Source: Kitasatospora atroaurantiaca (GTDB lineage Bacteria; Actinomycetota; Actinomycetes; Streptomycetales; Streptomycetaceae). From it: a DNA stretch of 64,000 bases. Where the stretch lies: assembly GCF_007828955.1 (NCBI RefSeq), contig NZ_VIVR01000001.1, positions 7,564,001 to 7,628,000 on the forward strand, read 5' to 3'. A program made the position numbers and the translations under genes. Under the pieces are notes generated by a model. It saw nothing but the letters and a program-made list of their open reading frames with translations. It was not told where the DNA came from and did not search any database. Of this stretch, positions 25,823 to 33,581 are shown in pieces. The stretch's first letter is position 1. Each line of letters begins with the position of its first letter.

Positions 25823-27640
25823 ATGGATCTGTCCACTGCCCAGCCCGCCGAGGATCGCCCGAAGGTCGCCCGGCGGACCTTCATCAGTTCCGCCGCAGCG
25901 GTTGCCGCGGTCGCGGGCGCCGCCGGGTTCGCCGGCCGTACGGTGACCGAGGCGCCGAAGCCGCGAAGCAGCGGCGGCGCCGACGAGGCGCAGGCCCACG
26001 ATCTGGCGCGGAAGATGCTGCTGGTGGGCAAGGACGAGCAGGAGGACCTGAAGCTCGAGTACCTGCGCATCCTGATCGACGGCAAGCTGCCGCCCCGGGC
26101 GGCGCGCCGGAAGAGGGTGCTGATCGTGGGCGCCGGCGTGGCCGGGATGACGGCCGCGCATCTGCTGAAGCAGGCGGGCCACGAGGTGGTGGTCATCGAG
26201 GCCAACGCCAGCCGGGTCGGCGGGCGGGTCAAGACCTTCCGCGGCATGTTCCAGGACAAGCAGCTGCACGCCGAGGCCGGCGCGATGCGACTGCCCGACT
26301 TCCACCCGATGGTCCTGGCCCTGGCCGACAAGCTCGGCCTCAAGCGGCGGCTCTTCTACAACGCCGACATCACCCCCAAGGCCCAGCCCGACGGTTCGGT
26401 ACCGCCGGTCGTCTACCGCTCCTTCACCGGCGAGACCTGGACGAACGGTCCCGAGTCGGGCACCTTCAGTGCGCCCACGCCCAACTTCCGCACCAAGATC
26501 GCCGTCAACGGCACCCAGGTCACCCGCGCCTCGTACGCGCAGTCCCCGCAGGCGGTCAACAAGACCTTCGGCACGGACCTCGACAGCACGGTCTCGGCGG
26601 CGGTCACCAAGGCTTTCGAGGAGGTCACGGTGCCGGACGGCAAGATCGGCGACCAGCTCGCGGCCTGGGCGAAGATCTTCCAGAAGTACGACGGCTACTC
26701 CACCCACCGCTACCTGGTGGAGGAAGCGGGCTGGGACCTTGCCCGGATCCAGGCCGCGGGCACCCTGGAGAACATGACCTCGCGTCTGCACTACTCCCTG
26801 GTCCCGACCCTGATCGACCATGCGGTGATCAGCCCGACCAACCGGTACTGGGAGCTGGAGGGCGGCACCGACGTCCTGACCGAGGCGCTCGCCGCGCCGC
26901 TCAAGAACGAGCTGCGGCTCGGCCGCCGGATGACCCGGCTGGTGCAGACCGACTCGGGCGTGGAGATCGAGACCATGGCCGAGAGCGGCGACGAGGAGTC
27001 GCCCGACGGCGCGCCGATCGAGCCCGTGGAGACCTTCAAGGGCGACTACGCGATCGTCACCATCCCGTTCAGCGCGCTGCGGTTCTGCTCGATCGAGCCG
27101 CTGATGTCGTACCAGAAGCGACGGGCCGTCAACGAGCTGCACTACGACTCCGCGACCAAGGTGCTGCTGGAGTTCAAGACCCGCTTCTGGGAGGAGGGGC
27201 CGAACGGCTTCACCGGCGGCGGCTGCGTCTCGGACAGCCCGAGCCGCTTCACCTACTTCCCCTCGCACGCCCCCGACGGCTCGCCCGGCGGCGTGGTGCT
27301 GGCCTCGTACACCTGGTCCGACGACGCGATGCGCTGGGACTCGCTGACGCCCGGCGAGCGGTACGCCTTCGCGCTCAACGACATGGAGCGGCTGTTCGGG
27401 CCGAAGGTGCGCAGCGAGTTCACCGGCGTCGGCGTCACCCAGTCCTGGGCGCGGGCCCGCTACGCGCTCGGCGAGGCGGTCATGTTCACCCCGGGTCAGC
27501 TGCACGAGCTGCACCCGGCGGCCCGGACCACGGAGGGCCGGGTGCACTTCGCCGGTGAGCACACCAGCCTGAAGCCCGCCTGGATCGAGGGGGCGCTCGA
27601 GTCGGCGGTGCGCGCCTTCCTGGAGGTGCACCCCCGCTAG
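25823..27640 (+). CDS. Tat-exported flavin monoamine / L-amino-acid oxidase
   Basis: FAD enzyme of 605 residues. It starts with a twin-arginine signal (ARRTFISSAAAVAAVAGAAGFAG), so it is exported folded. The dinucleotide loop VGAGVAGMTAAHLL is near residue 103, followed by VVVIEANASRVGGRVKTF, the family GG-R motif. The C-terminal FAD contact is VHFAGEHTSLKPAWIEGALESA. This matches bacterial L-amino-acid or L-glutamate oxidases (FAD plus O2 gives keto acid, NH3 and H2O2). GGAG lies 5 bases before ATG 25823. It converges with the P-loop kinase gene. Confidence 0.9.
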   Translation: MDLSTAQPAEDRPKVARRTFISSAAAVAAVAGAAGFAGRTVTEAPKPRSSGGADEAQAHDLARKMLLVGKDEQEDLKLEYLRILIDGKLPPRAARRKRVLIVGAGVAGMTAAHLLKQAGHEVVVIEANASRVGGRVKTFRGMFQDKQLHAEAGAMRLPDFHPMVLALADKLGLKRRLFYNADITPKAQPDGSVPPVVYRSFTGETWTNGPESGTFSAPTPNFRTKIAVNGTQVTRASYAQSPQAVNKTFGTDLDSTVSAAVTKAFEEVTVPDGKIGDQLAAWAKIFQKYDGYSTHRYLVEEAGWDLARIQAAGTLENMTSRLHYSLVPTLIDHAVISPTNRYWELEGGTDVLTEALAAPLKNELRLGRRMTRLVQTDSGVEIETMAESGDEESPDGAPIEPVETFKGDYAIVTIPFSALRFCSIEPLMSYQKRRAVNELHYDSATKVLLEFKTRFWEEGPNGFTGGGCVSDSPSRFTYFPSHAPDGSPGGVVLASYTWSDDAMRWDSLTPGERYAFALNDMERLFGPKVRSEFTGVGVTQSWARARYALGEAVMFTPGQLHELHPAARTTEGRVHFAGEHTSLKPAWIEGALESAVRAFLEVHPR

Positions 27641-27658
27641 GCCCTGGCTAGGCCCTGG
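27637..27658. repeat. 11-bp tandem duplication spanning a stop codon
   Basis: CTAGGCCCTGG occurs twice in tandem. The first copy holds the TAG stop of the amine oxidase gene. Probably a slippage duplication. Confidence 0.6.
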
Positions 27659-27663
27659 CCTGG

Positions 27664-28314
27664 TCAGACCGCCGGGAAGTCGATGTGCTGCAGGTCCAGT
27701 GCGCCGGAGCGGTCGAGCACCACCGTGGACGCGCAGCCGGCGGCCGGCCCGCCACCCGCCGTCAGCTGCGCGTGCAGCCGGGCGGTGGCGCGCCGGTGGC
27801 GGGCGAACGCGTAGGCGGACACCCGCCGCCCCCGGGCGCACTGGCCCTGCCTGGCCTGGGCCGGGCTGCTGTCCAGCAGTATCAGGTGGAGCCGGCGGCC
27901 CTGCCGGGCGGCGCTGCGGGCCAGCCACGCGCGTACCCAGGGCAGCGTCCCGCAGTCGTGGACGACCAGCGGACCGCCGGCCAGCAGGGCCCGCCGCAGG
28001 ACGCGGTAGTGACGGACCCGCACCAGCGGCCGGTACAGCGCGTACGGAAGCCAGCGCGGCAGCAGGTTCTCGTAGTGCTCCCGGCTCTGCTGGGAGTCGA
28101 TGACCGGCGCGCGGGCGCAGCGCCGCATCAGCGTGCTCTTGCCGCTGCCCGGCAGGCCGGAGACGACCACGAGATCCGAGGGCGGGTAGCACAGCGCGAC
28201 CGGGGCACGGCCGTGCCGCAGGTCGTGCAGACCGTGCGGCCGCAGGGCGCCGTGCGGCCACGGCGGACAGCCGGGAACGGTCCGGACAGGGCCGGGTCTG
28301 ACGGACTCTCGCAC
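27664..28314 (-). CDS. P-loop (AAA-type) kinase-like ATPase
   Basis: Cytoplasmic NTP-binding protein of 216 residues. Walker A is GLPGSGKST, after the strand DLVVVS. A Walker-B-like strand is GPLVVHDCGTL, and RRVSAYAFARHRRATARLH is an Arg-rich lid. The size and order match the zeta-toxin/gluconate-kinase-like P-loop kinases that phosphorylate small molecules; no substrate is evident. GTG 28314 is used because AAGGAGGGG sits just upstream; the ATG at 28359 has nothing comparable. It is divergent from the ATP-grasp pair with 365 bp between. Confidence 0.75.
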   Translation of the reverse strand: MRESVRPGPVRTVPGCPPWPHGALRPHGLHDLRHGRAPVALCYPPSDLVVVSGLPGSGKSTLMRRCARAPVIDSQQSREHYENLLPRWLPYALYRPLVRVRHYRVLRRALLAGGPLVVHDCGTLPWVRAWLARSAARQGRRLHLILLDSSPAQARQGQCARGRRVSAYAFARHRRATARLHAQLTAGGGPAAGCASTVVLDRSGALDLQHIDFPAV

Positions 28315-28679
28315 GGCCCCTCCTTCTCGCTCCCCGTGAGCATGCCCCTGATCGGCCAAGGGTTCACCAAGAGAGCGTAATGGCCCGGCCTGACACGGCC
28401 GAGGGGCCCACCGCAGCTGGGGCCCGTCCGATGCCTGGTCAGGACGAAGCTGTGACCTTCGGCGCGCTGCCCCGCCCGTCGCACAGCGGTGGGTGACGCG
28501 CTGCCGGAGCGATCGAGGGGGCCGCTTCCCGGACCACCGCCCTTTGGCTCGCTGTGGCCCGGTTGTTGCCGTTTCCTTACCGGGCGGGTGATCTTGCGTG
28601 GACGATTCGTGGCATCCTGGGGCGCTACAGACAGGCCGGGCGGGGTCGGCGGGAGAGCGGGGGGACAGGGGTCGTGCGG
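28315..28679. other. Intergenic region between P-loop kinase and ATP-grasp pair
   Basis: 365 bp between divergent starts. It must hold promoters for both, but no good -10/-35 pair could be fixed. No short peptide ORF that could be a ligase substrate was convincing. An in-frame extension of the ATP-grasp gene back to 28554 is open but lacks a ribosome site. Confidence 0.4.
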
Positions 28680-29567
28680 ATGAAATTCTGCTTTCTGGTG
28701 GAGGAGCACTACCGGAACGACGGCATGCCGCTGGACGTCGTACGGCAGCTGACGGACTGGGGCCACGAGGTCGACGTGCTGCGTCCCGGCAGCTCGCTGC
28801 TCGACCTCGGCGAGCTCGTCCGGGCGGGCAGCCATGACGCCTGGGTGCTCAAGACGGTCTCCGGCGGCCCCGGTCTCGGCCTGCTGGAGGCCGCCGCCTC
28901 GGCCGGGCTGACCACCATCAACGACGCCCGCTCGATCCGTGGCGTCCGGGACAAGGCGCAGGCGGCCGTGCTCGCGGCCGGCCGTGGTCTGCCCGTGCCC
29001 ACCACCTGGGCGGCGGCCCGGCCGGAGGACCTCGCGCTGATACCCGCCGACCGCTATCCGCTGGTGGTCAAGCCCGCTGACGGCAGCTCGGGCCGGGCCG
29101 TCCACCGGGTCGACCGGCCGGAGCAGCTGTCGGCGCTCGGGCAGCGGCTCGCGGGCGAGGGCCTGCTGATCGCGCAGCCGTACGTGCCCAACACCGGGGT
29201 CGACCTGAAGGTGTACTGCGCCGGGGGCGAACTGTTCGGCACCGAGCGCACCTCGCCGCTGGACCAGGGCGGGCGGCCGCTGCGGGAACGCCCGGTGGAG
29301 CTGAGCGCCGAGGTCAGGGGGATCGCGGCCAGGGTCGGCGAGGTGTTCGGCCTGGACCTGTACGGCGTGGACATCCTGCTCGGGCCCGAGGGCCCGGTCG
29401 TGGTCGACGTCAACGACTTCCCGAGCTTCCGCCAGGTGCCGCAGGCGGTGGCCAAGGTGGCCCGCGCCGTCCTGCAACTGGCCCGGACCGGCTCCTCCTG
29501 GCCCTTCGTCCCGGCGATGCCGGCGCCCCGGATGCCCGCCTCCGCCGCCGTGGGCGGCGTCGCATGA
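28680..29567 (+). CDS. ATP-grasp ligase (RimK-like), first of a pair
   Basis: Carboxylate-amine ligase fold of 295 residues. After a pre-ATP-grasp N-domain come the ATP lid PLVVKPADGSSGRAVHRV, the hinge LLIAQPYVPNTGVDLKVY, and the Mg-binding DLYGVDILLGPEGPVVVDVNDFPSF. This is the RimK / inositol-kinase-like subgroup, which activates a carboxylate as acyl-phosphate and joins it to an amine. ATG 28680 is preceded by GGGG at 9 nt. Its stop overlaps the next ATP-grasp start (ATGA), so the two are translationally coupled. The substrate is unknown. Confidence 0.85.
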   Translation: MKFCFLVEEHYRNDGMPLDVVRQLTDWGHEVDVLRPGSSLLDLGELVRAGSHDAWVLKTVSGGPGLGLLEAAASAGLTTINDARSIRGVRDKAQAAVLAAGRGLPVPTTWAAARPEDLALIPADRYPLVVKPADGSSGRAVHRVDRPEQLSALGQRLAGEGLLIAQPYVPNTGVDLKVYCAGGELFGTERTSPLDQGGRPLRERPVELSAEVRGIAARVGEVFGLDLYGVDILLGPEGPVVVDVNDFPSFRQVPQAVAKVARAVLQLARTGSSWPFVPAMPAPRMPASAAVGGVA

Positions 29568-30382
29568 GGATCTGCCTGCTGACCTCCACGCCCGGCCACC
29601 CGCTGCTCGCCGCCACCTCGGCGCTCCTGGCCGGGCGGCACGAGGTGTCGGCGCTGACGCCGGACGGCTCGGCCGACCCGGGCGAGCTCGCCGACGTCTA
29701 CCTGCTCAAGGCACGGACGCCGGCGGCGCTGGCCCTGGCCCGGCGGCTGGAGGCGCAGGGGGCGCCGGTGCTCAACTCGGCCGCCTCGACCGAGCTGTGC
29801 CAGGACCGGGTCCTGATGGCCGAGCTCGCCGAGCACGCCGGACTGCCCTTTGCCACCACCACCGCGGTCGACCGCCTCGCGGCCCTCGGCCCGGTCGAGC
29901 ACCCGCTCGTGGTCAAGAGCCGGCACAGCCGCCGGGGTGACCTGGTCGCGCGGGTGACGGACGCCGCCGAGCTGCGCGCCCTCGCGGACCACTGGCCGGA
30001 CGAGCCCGTGGTCGTCCAGGACCTCGCGCCGACCACCGGGTGGGACCACAAGCTCTGGGTGATCGCGGGCGAGGTCTTCGCGGAGCTGCGCCACTCCGAA
30101 CTCGCCCCCGGCCCCAGGCGGTCGGCCCGCCGTCTGACGGTCCCACGGCCCTGGGCAGAGCTGGCGTTGCAGGTGGGCGAGGTGTTCGGCCTGGACGTCT
30201 ACGGGGTCGACATCCTGGACGTGGCCGGCGAACCGCTGATCGTGGACATCAACGCCTTCCCCGGCATCCGCGGCCAGGCCGGCGCACCATCGGCCCTGGC
30301 CGCACTGGCCCTTGAGGTCGCGGCCGGCCGCCGACGCCCCCGTACGGTCTCGGCCCCGGCGGAGGAACGAGCGGCAGCCTGA
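29564..30382 (+). CDS. ATP-grasp ligase-like protein, second of a pair
   Basis: Related 272-residue ATP-grasp protein, coupled to the previous gene by a 4-bp overlap. It keeps the metal-binding end DVYGVDILDVAGEPLIVDINAFPGIRG and the QDLAPTTGWDHKLWVI hinge. The nucleotide loop is altered, however: HPLVVKSRHSRRGDLVAR replaces KPxxGSxGxG. It may bind ATP differently, or act as a non-catalytic partner of the first protein (inference). The two may form a heterodimer or do successive ligations. The downstream TetR gene converges. Confidence 0.82.
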   Translation: MRICLLTSTPGHPLLAATSALLAGRHEVSALTPDGSADPGELADVYLLKARTPAALALARRLEAQGAPVLNSAASTELCQDRVLMAELAEHAGLPFATTTAVDRLAALGPVEHPLVVKSRHSRRGDLVARVTDAAELRALADHWPDEPVVVQDLAPTTGWDHKLWVIAGEVFAELRHSELAPGPRRSARRLTVPRPWAELALQVGEVFGLDVYGVDILDVAGEPLIVDINAFPGIRGQAGAPSALAALALEVAAGRRRPRTVSAPAEERAAA

Positions 30383-30420
30383 TGCGCTTGGGGGTACGCA
30401 TCAGCTCCGTGGGCGCTTCG

Positions 30421-31146
30421 TCATGCCGGTCTCTTTGTTGGACGGTTGGCGGACGTCCACCCCTGCTGTCGGAGCCTCTCGAAGCCGTCGAGGAGAAGAT
30501 CCAGCGCGAACTCGAACTCGAACTGGTCGTCGCAACTCCGGCCGACGGTGGACTCCTCGTCGTGGGCCGCCGTCATGGCCAGCTCCGCGATGTGGGGGTA
30601 CTTCCCCGCCATCTGACGGCGCGCGACCGCCTGGGCTTCCGCGTCGACGCTTCGTGAGGCGTTGCTCTGTGAGTCGTCGAACAGCTCCTGGCTGAACCCC
30701 AGCAGACGGCTGCCCATGGCATGCATCACGTGATGGGTGAGATCGAGGGAGAGCCCGCCGGCCCGGAACATCCCGATCATCGAGTCGAGGTACTCCAGCA
30801 CGGCCGGGGTCGGGCTGGTCCGCGACTCGATCACCTGGGACGCCCAGCGGTGGCGTAGGAGCACCCGCCGGGCCGAGAGGATCCGCTGCCGGACCACGCT
30901 CTTCCAGTCGGAGCCGCCGGCCGGTGGATCGATCTCGCCGACGACGACATCCACCATGCCGTCCAGGAGTTGCTCCTTGTTGGCCACGTGCTTGTAGAGC
31001 GCCATCGGCACGACGCCCAGCTCCTGGGCGAGTCTGCGCATGCTGAGCGACTCGATCCCGGTGTCGTCGGCAAGCGCGACGGCAGCCCGCAGCACCCGGT
31101 CCCTGTTCAGGGGGACGCGGCGCGCGGCCTCCACCTGCTGAGCCAT
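30421..31146 (-). CDS. TetR-family repressor (TetR_C_1 type)
   Basis: DNA-binding protein of 241 residues. HTH is at LNRDRVLRAAVALADDTGIESLSMRRLAQELGVVPMALYKHVANKEQLLDGM, and the C-terminal domain resembles that of the tetracycline repressor group. ATG 31146 is chosen since a purine-rich GGAGAGGG lies 5 bases upstream; the ATG at 31182 has only a weak site. It is divergent from a DUF4386 gene, and matching palindromes lie between them. It therefore most likely represses that gene and itself. Confidence 0.88.
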   Translation of the reverse strand: MAQQVEAARRVPLNRDRVLRAAVALADDTGIESLSMRRLAQELGVVPMALYKHVANKEQLLDGMVDVVVGEIDPPAGGSDWKSVVRQRILSARRVLLRHRWASQVIESRTSPTPAVLEYLDSMIGMFRAGGLSLDLTHHVMHAMGSRLLGFSQELFDDSQSNASRSVDAEAQAVARRQMAGKYPHIAELAMTAAHDEESTVGRSCDDQFEFEFALDLLLDGFERLRQQGWTSANRPTKRPA

Positions 31147-31210
31147 CGCGACCCTCTCCTCCTGCTCCTCCTGATCAGGCATCGACTGCTTTCCCGTCCG
31201 GTGTCTCGTC

Positions 31211-31272
31211 TTGACGAGTGTACGGCGTACGCCTACGGTGAGCCACGAGGGCTAGGTGTACGCCGTACACCT
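31211..31272 (+). promoter_or_regulatory. Promoter with two TGTACG-type operators (TetR/DUF4386)
   Basis: -35 TTGACG (31211-31216), 17 bp, then -10 TACGGT (31234-31239). Operator 1 is GTACG-g-CGTAC (31220-31230) inside the spacer. Operator 2 is the perfect 19-bp palindrome AGGTGTACGCCGTACACCT (31254-31272), just past the expected +1. The shared TGTACG-n-CGTACA core suggests one TetR dimer per site and tight repression. Confidence 0.7.
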
Positions 31273-31299
31273 GCTCGGGTGGGTCGAGAGGAAGCAAGG

Positions 31300-32031
31300 A
31301 TGAGCTCAGACAGAAGGACCGCGGTGGTCGCGGGCCTGTTGTTCCTGGTGACCGAGATCGCCGCGATGGCAGGGCTTGTTCTCTACAGCCCGGTGCTCGG
31401 CGGGGCGGACTACGTGGTCACTTCCGGCGCCGACACCCGGGTGTTCCTCGGGGCGTTGTGCGAGGTGGTCCTGGCGGTCGCCGCCGTCGGCACCGGGGTG
31501 ACACTGTTCCCGGTCGTCAAGCGACAGAACGAGGGGATCGCGCTCGGGTACGTCTGCGGTCGTCTGCTCGAAGCCGCCCTCATCCTCGTCGGGATCGTCA
31601 GCGTGCTGTCGGTCGTGACGTTGCGGCAGGACCTGGCGGGTGCTGCTGGCACCGACGCCGCCGGTTTCGTCGCTGCCGACAAGTCCCTGGTGGCCATGCA
31701 TGATTGGACGTTCCTGCTCGGGCCCAACGTCGCCCTGGGGCTGAACACCGTGCTGCTGGCGTACCTGATGTACCGTTCGGCGCTCGTGCCACGGTTCATC
31801 GCCGTGCTGGGGCTGGTCGGAGGGCCGGTGATCTGCGCTTCGGCGGTCGCCGTGATGTTCGGACTCTACGAGCAGGTCTCCGTGCCGGGGTCGGCCGCGG
31901 CCCTCCCGGTGTTCGCGTGGGAGGTGACGCTCGCCGTCCGGCTCCTGGCCAAGGGGTTCAAGCCGTCCCCGCTCACCTCCGGAGGTGCCGGAGCTGGGGC
32001 CGGTGTCCTGGTGGCACACGGTGTCAGCTGA
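31300..32031 (+). CDS. DUF4386-type integral membrane protein
   Basis: Membrane protein of 243 residues with about seven helices. It begins RRTAVVAGLLFLVTEIAAMAGLVLY and contains the polar MHDWTFLLGPNVALGLNTVLLAYLMYRS segment typical of DUF4386 proteins. Function is unknown in the family; these genes are often next to TetR repressors, as here. GAGAGGAAG lies before ATG 31300. Expression should be controlled by the two operators upstream. Confidence 0.85.
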   Translation: MSSDRRTAVVAGLLFLVTEIAAMAGLVLYSPVLGGADYVVTSGADTRVFLGALCEVVLAVAAVGTGVTLFPVVKRQNEGIALGYVCGRLLEAALILVGIVSVLSVVTLRQDLAGAAGTDAAGFVAADKSLVAMHDWTFLLGPNVALGLNTVLLAYLMYRSALVPRFIAVLGLVGGPVICASAVAVMFGLYEQVSVPGSAAALPVFAWEVTLAVRLLAKGFKPSPLTSGGAGAGAGVLVAHGVS

Positions 32032-32122
32032 GCGGTGCCACCTGTTCGCCGGTTGTTTCGAGGCGGACGGTGATGGCCTCCACAGGGCAGAGCTCGGCGG
32101 CCTCGGCCAGTGCCTCGTGGGC
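32024..32122 (-). pseudogene. 3' remnant of a ferredoxin gene
   Basis: The frame ends HEALAEAAELCPVEAITVRLETTGEQVAPLS. This is the C-terminal end of an actinobacterial 3Fe-4S/4Fe-4S ferredoxin, including the last cluster Cys and Pro (LCPVEAI). The N-terminal part with the other Cys residues is absent. Further upstream the frame gives only Arg/Pro-rich non-coding translation. The stop overlaps the end of the DUF4386 gene. It is probably left from a P450-ferredoxin pair that was lost. Confidence 0.65.
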
Positions 32123-32260
32123 GGTTGAGGTTGGGCGGCGCGGGTGCGTCCGGCCGTCCGGGCCGAGGGCGGGCCGTCCGGGGCGGTGGCGGCGCAACCG
32201 GATCTCGCTCCGCCGGCGGAGCCGGGGAAGCCGTGGCGATGGCTGACCGTCCGTAAACCC

Positions 32261-32294
32261 CGCGTGGCCGGCACCGGACGGCGCCGGCCACGCG
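32261..32294 (-). terminator. Terminator hairpin after the epimerase-like gene
   Basis: CGCGTGGCCGGC-(10 nt)-GCCGGCCACGCG, a perfect 12-bp stem. It begins 19 bases after the epimerase-like stop codon. Confidence 0.75.
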
Positions 32295-32313
32295 AGGTGA
32301 GCAGGATGTCTGT

Positions 32314-33255
32314 TCAGCCGGTGCTTGCCAGCCGGTCACGCCACCAGTCCACCGTCGCCTTGACCTGCTCATCGACGGGGGTTGCTCGTACCGCGAATTC
32401 AGCTTCGTAAGCGCTCGAATCCGCTACAAACGGACGGTCGAACTGATAACGGACCTCCTTCAGTTCGCGGATCAGCGGGGAGAAGACCGACGCGACACCC
32501 AGCACGGCCGGTGAGAGCCTGCGTACCGCGACCGGCCCGGTTTCCGCCTGAGCGGCAAGGCGGTCGACCATCTCCCGGGTGGACAGCGCGGGCTCCGTCG
32601 GCACGTGCCAGGCCCGTCCCCAGGCCCGTTCCTCGCCCGCGACCTCGACCAGGGCCCTGGCCACGTCAGGGAGGTAGCTCCAGCTGTGCGGGGTGTCCGG
32701 ATCCCCGAGCGTGGAGACCGGCTTGCCGCGCAGCAGTCGTGGCATGACCCGTGCGGCCAGGTGCCCGCCGTCGGTCACGCCGGGCCCGAAGAAGTCCGAG
32801 GCCCGCACCTCGACCGCCTTGAGACGACCCTGCTCGTGCAGGTTCTGCGCCTGCTCCCAAACGGCGGCGCGCACCCGTCCCTTGGGGCCGGTCGCCGCGA
32901 GCGGCAGCTTCTCGGTCATGGGACCGTCCACCGGACCGTAGCCGTAGAGATTGCCCAGCATGACCAGGACGGCCCCGGTCGCTTCGGCTGCCGCGCAGAC
33001 CGACGAGGCCAGCGGCGGCCATTCACTCGCCCAGCGATGGTAGGGCGGTGCGGCACAGCTGTAGATCGCGGCCGCGCCCTGCGACGCCTCGATCAGCTGC
33101 TTGCTGTCCGTCGCGTCCAACGCGAGGTGCTCGATGCCGGGCTCCGGGCTTCGGCCCGACTTGGTGACGACCCGTACCGAGTGCCCCTCCTCGGCCAGCA
33201 GCCGAGCAGTGGCCGCGCCGGCGGGCCCGAATCCGATAACGATAGAAAGGCTCAC
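32314..33255 (-). CDS. NAD-dependent epimerase/dehydratase-like protein
   Basis: Rossmann-fold protein of 313 residues. The nucleotide loop is SIVIGFGPAGAATARLLAEEGHSV, with G-x-G-xx-G. The middle shows VLVMLGNLYGYGPVDGPMTE (extended SDR strand with N-x-Y-G-Y), then VEVRASDFFGPG. The usual YxxxK is not obvious, so it may be a non-catalytic or altered reductase. GTG 33255 lies 6 bases after TAGTGT and has no ribosome site, so the transcript is probably leaderless. Confidence 0.8.
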   Translation of the reverse strand: MSLSIVIGFGPAGAATARLLAEEGHSVRVVTKSGRSPEPGIEHLALDATDSKQLIEASQGAAAIYSCAAPPYHRWASEWPPLASSVCAAAEATGAVLVMLGNLYGYGPVDGPMTEKLPLAATGPKGRVRAAVWEQAQNLHEQGRLKAVEVRASDFFGPGVTDGGHLAARVMPRLLRGKPVSTLGDPDTPHSWSYLPDVARALVEVAGEERAWGRAWHVPTEPALSTREMVDRLAAQAETGPVAVRRLSPAVLGVASVFSPLIRELKEVRYQFDRPFVADSSAYEAEFAVRATPVDEQVKATVDWWRDRLASTG

Positions 33256-33261
33256 GCACGC

Positions 33262-33267
33262 ACACTA
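33262..33267 (-). promoter_or_regulatory. -10 box, leaderless transcript
   Basis: Minus-strand TAGTGT with 6 bases to GTG 33255. TGACG about 20 bases further up could be a weak -35. It decides the start of the epimerase-like gene. Confidence 0.5.
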
Positions 33268-33545
33268 GCGCGGACTGTGCTGCCCTACGTCAGATGTCCG
33301 GCGGCCGAGGGCCGTTGGACCTCGCCGATCACCGCCGCTCACCTCCAGCGCCGGCTATGCGGTGGCTACCGCGTGTGCGGTGGGGGCGCTCCTGGCGGTG
33401 AGGGCGTGGTTGTAGCGGCGCAGGAGGAGGACGGCGGTGGTGGCGAGGCCGATGAGGAGGTCGAGCCAGGGCAGCGCACCCCGCCGCCCAAGGCCTCGAC
33501 CGCCTCGTGCCCTCTCCGGATGCCTGAGCAAGCCATCAGGCGGGT
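33268..33545. other. Intergenic stretch with a membrane-helix-like fragment
   Basis: No intact gene. One minus-strand frame ending at 33355 translates as PWLDLLIGLATTAVLLLRRY and a short tail, which looks like the last helix of a membrane protein. No start is available, so it may be a remnant. Confidence 0.3.
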
Positions 33546-33574
33546 GGGGGCCCGCCGTTGGGCGGCGGGCCCCC
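33546..33574 (-). terminator. Terminator hairpin after DUF2252
   Basis: GGGGGCCCGCCG-ttggg-CGGCGGGCCCCC, a perfect 12-bp stem, 8 bases after the stop codon of the DUF2252 gene. Confidence 0.8.
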
Positions 33575-33581
33575 GTCCGGC

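Noticed and set aside
33355..33480. Membrane protein gene on the minus strand
   Set aside because: Only one helix-like stretch with no start codon in frame; reported as a possible remnant within the intergenic entry.
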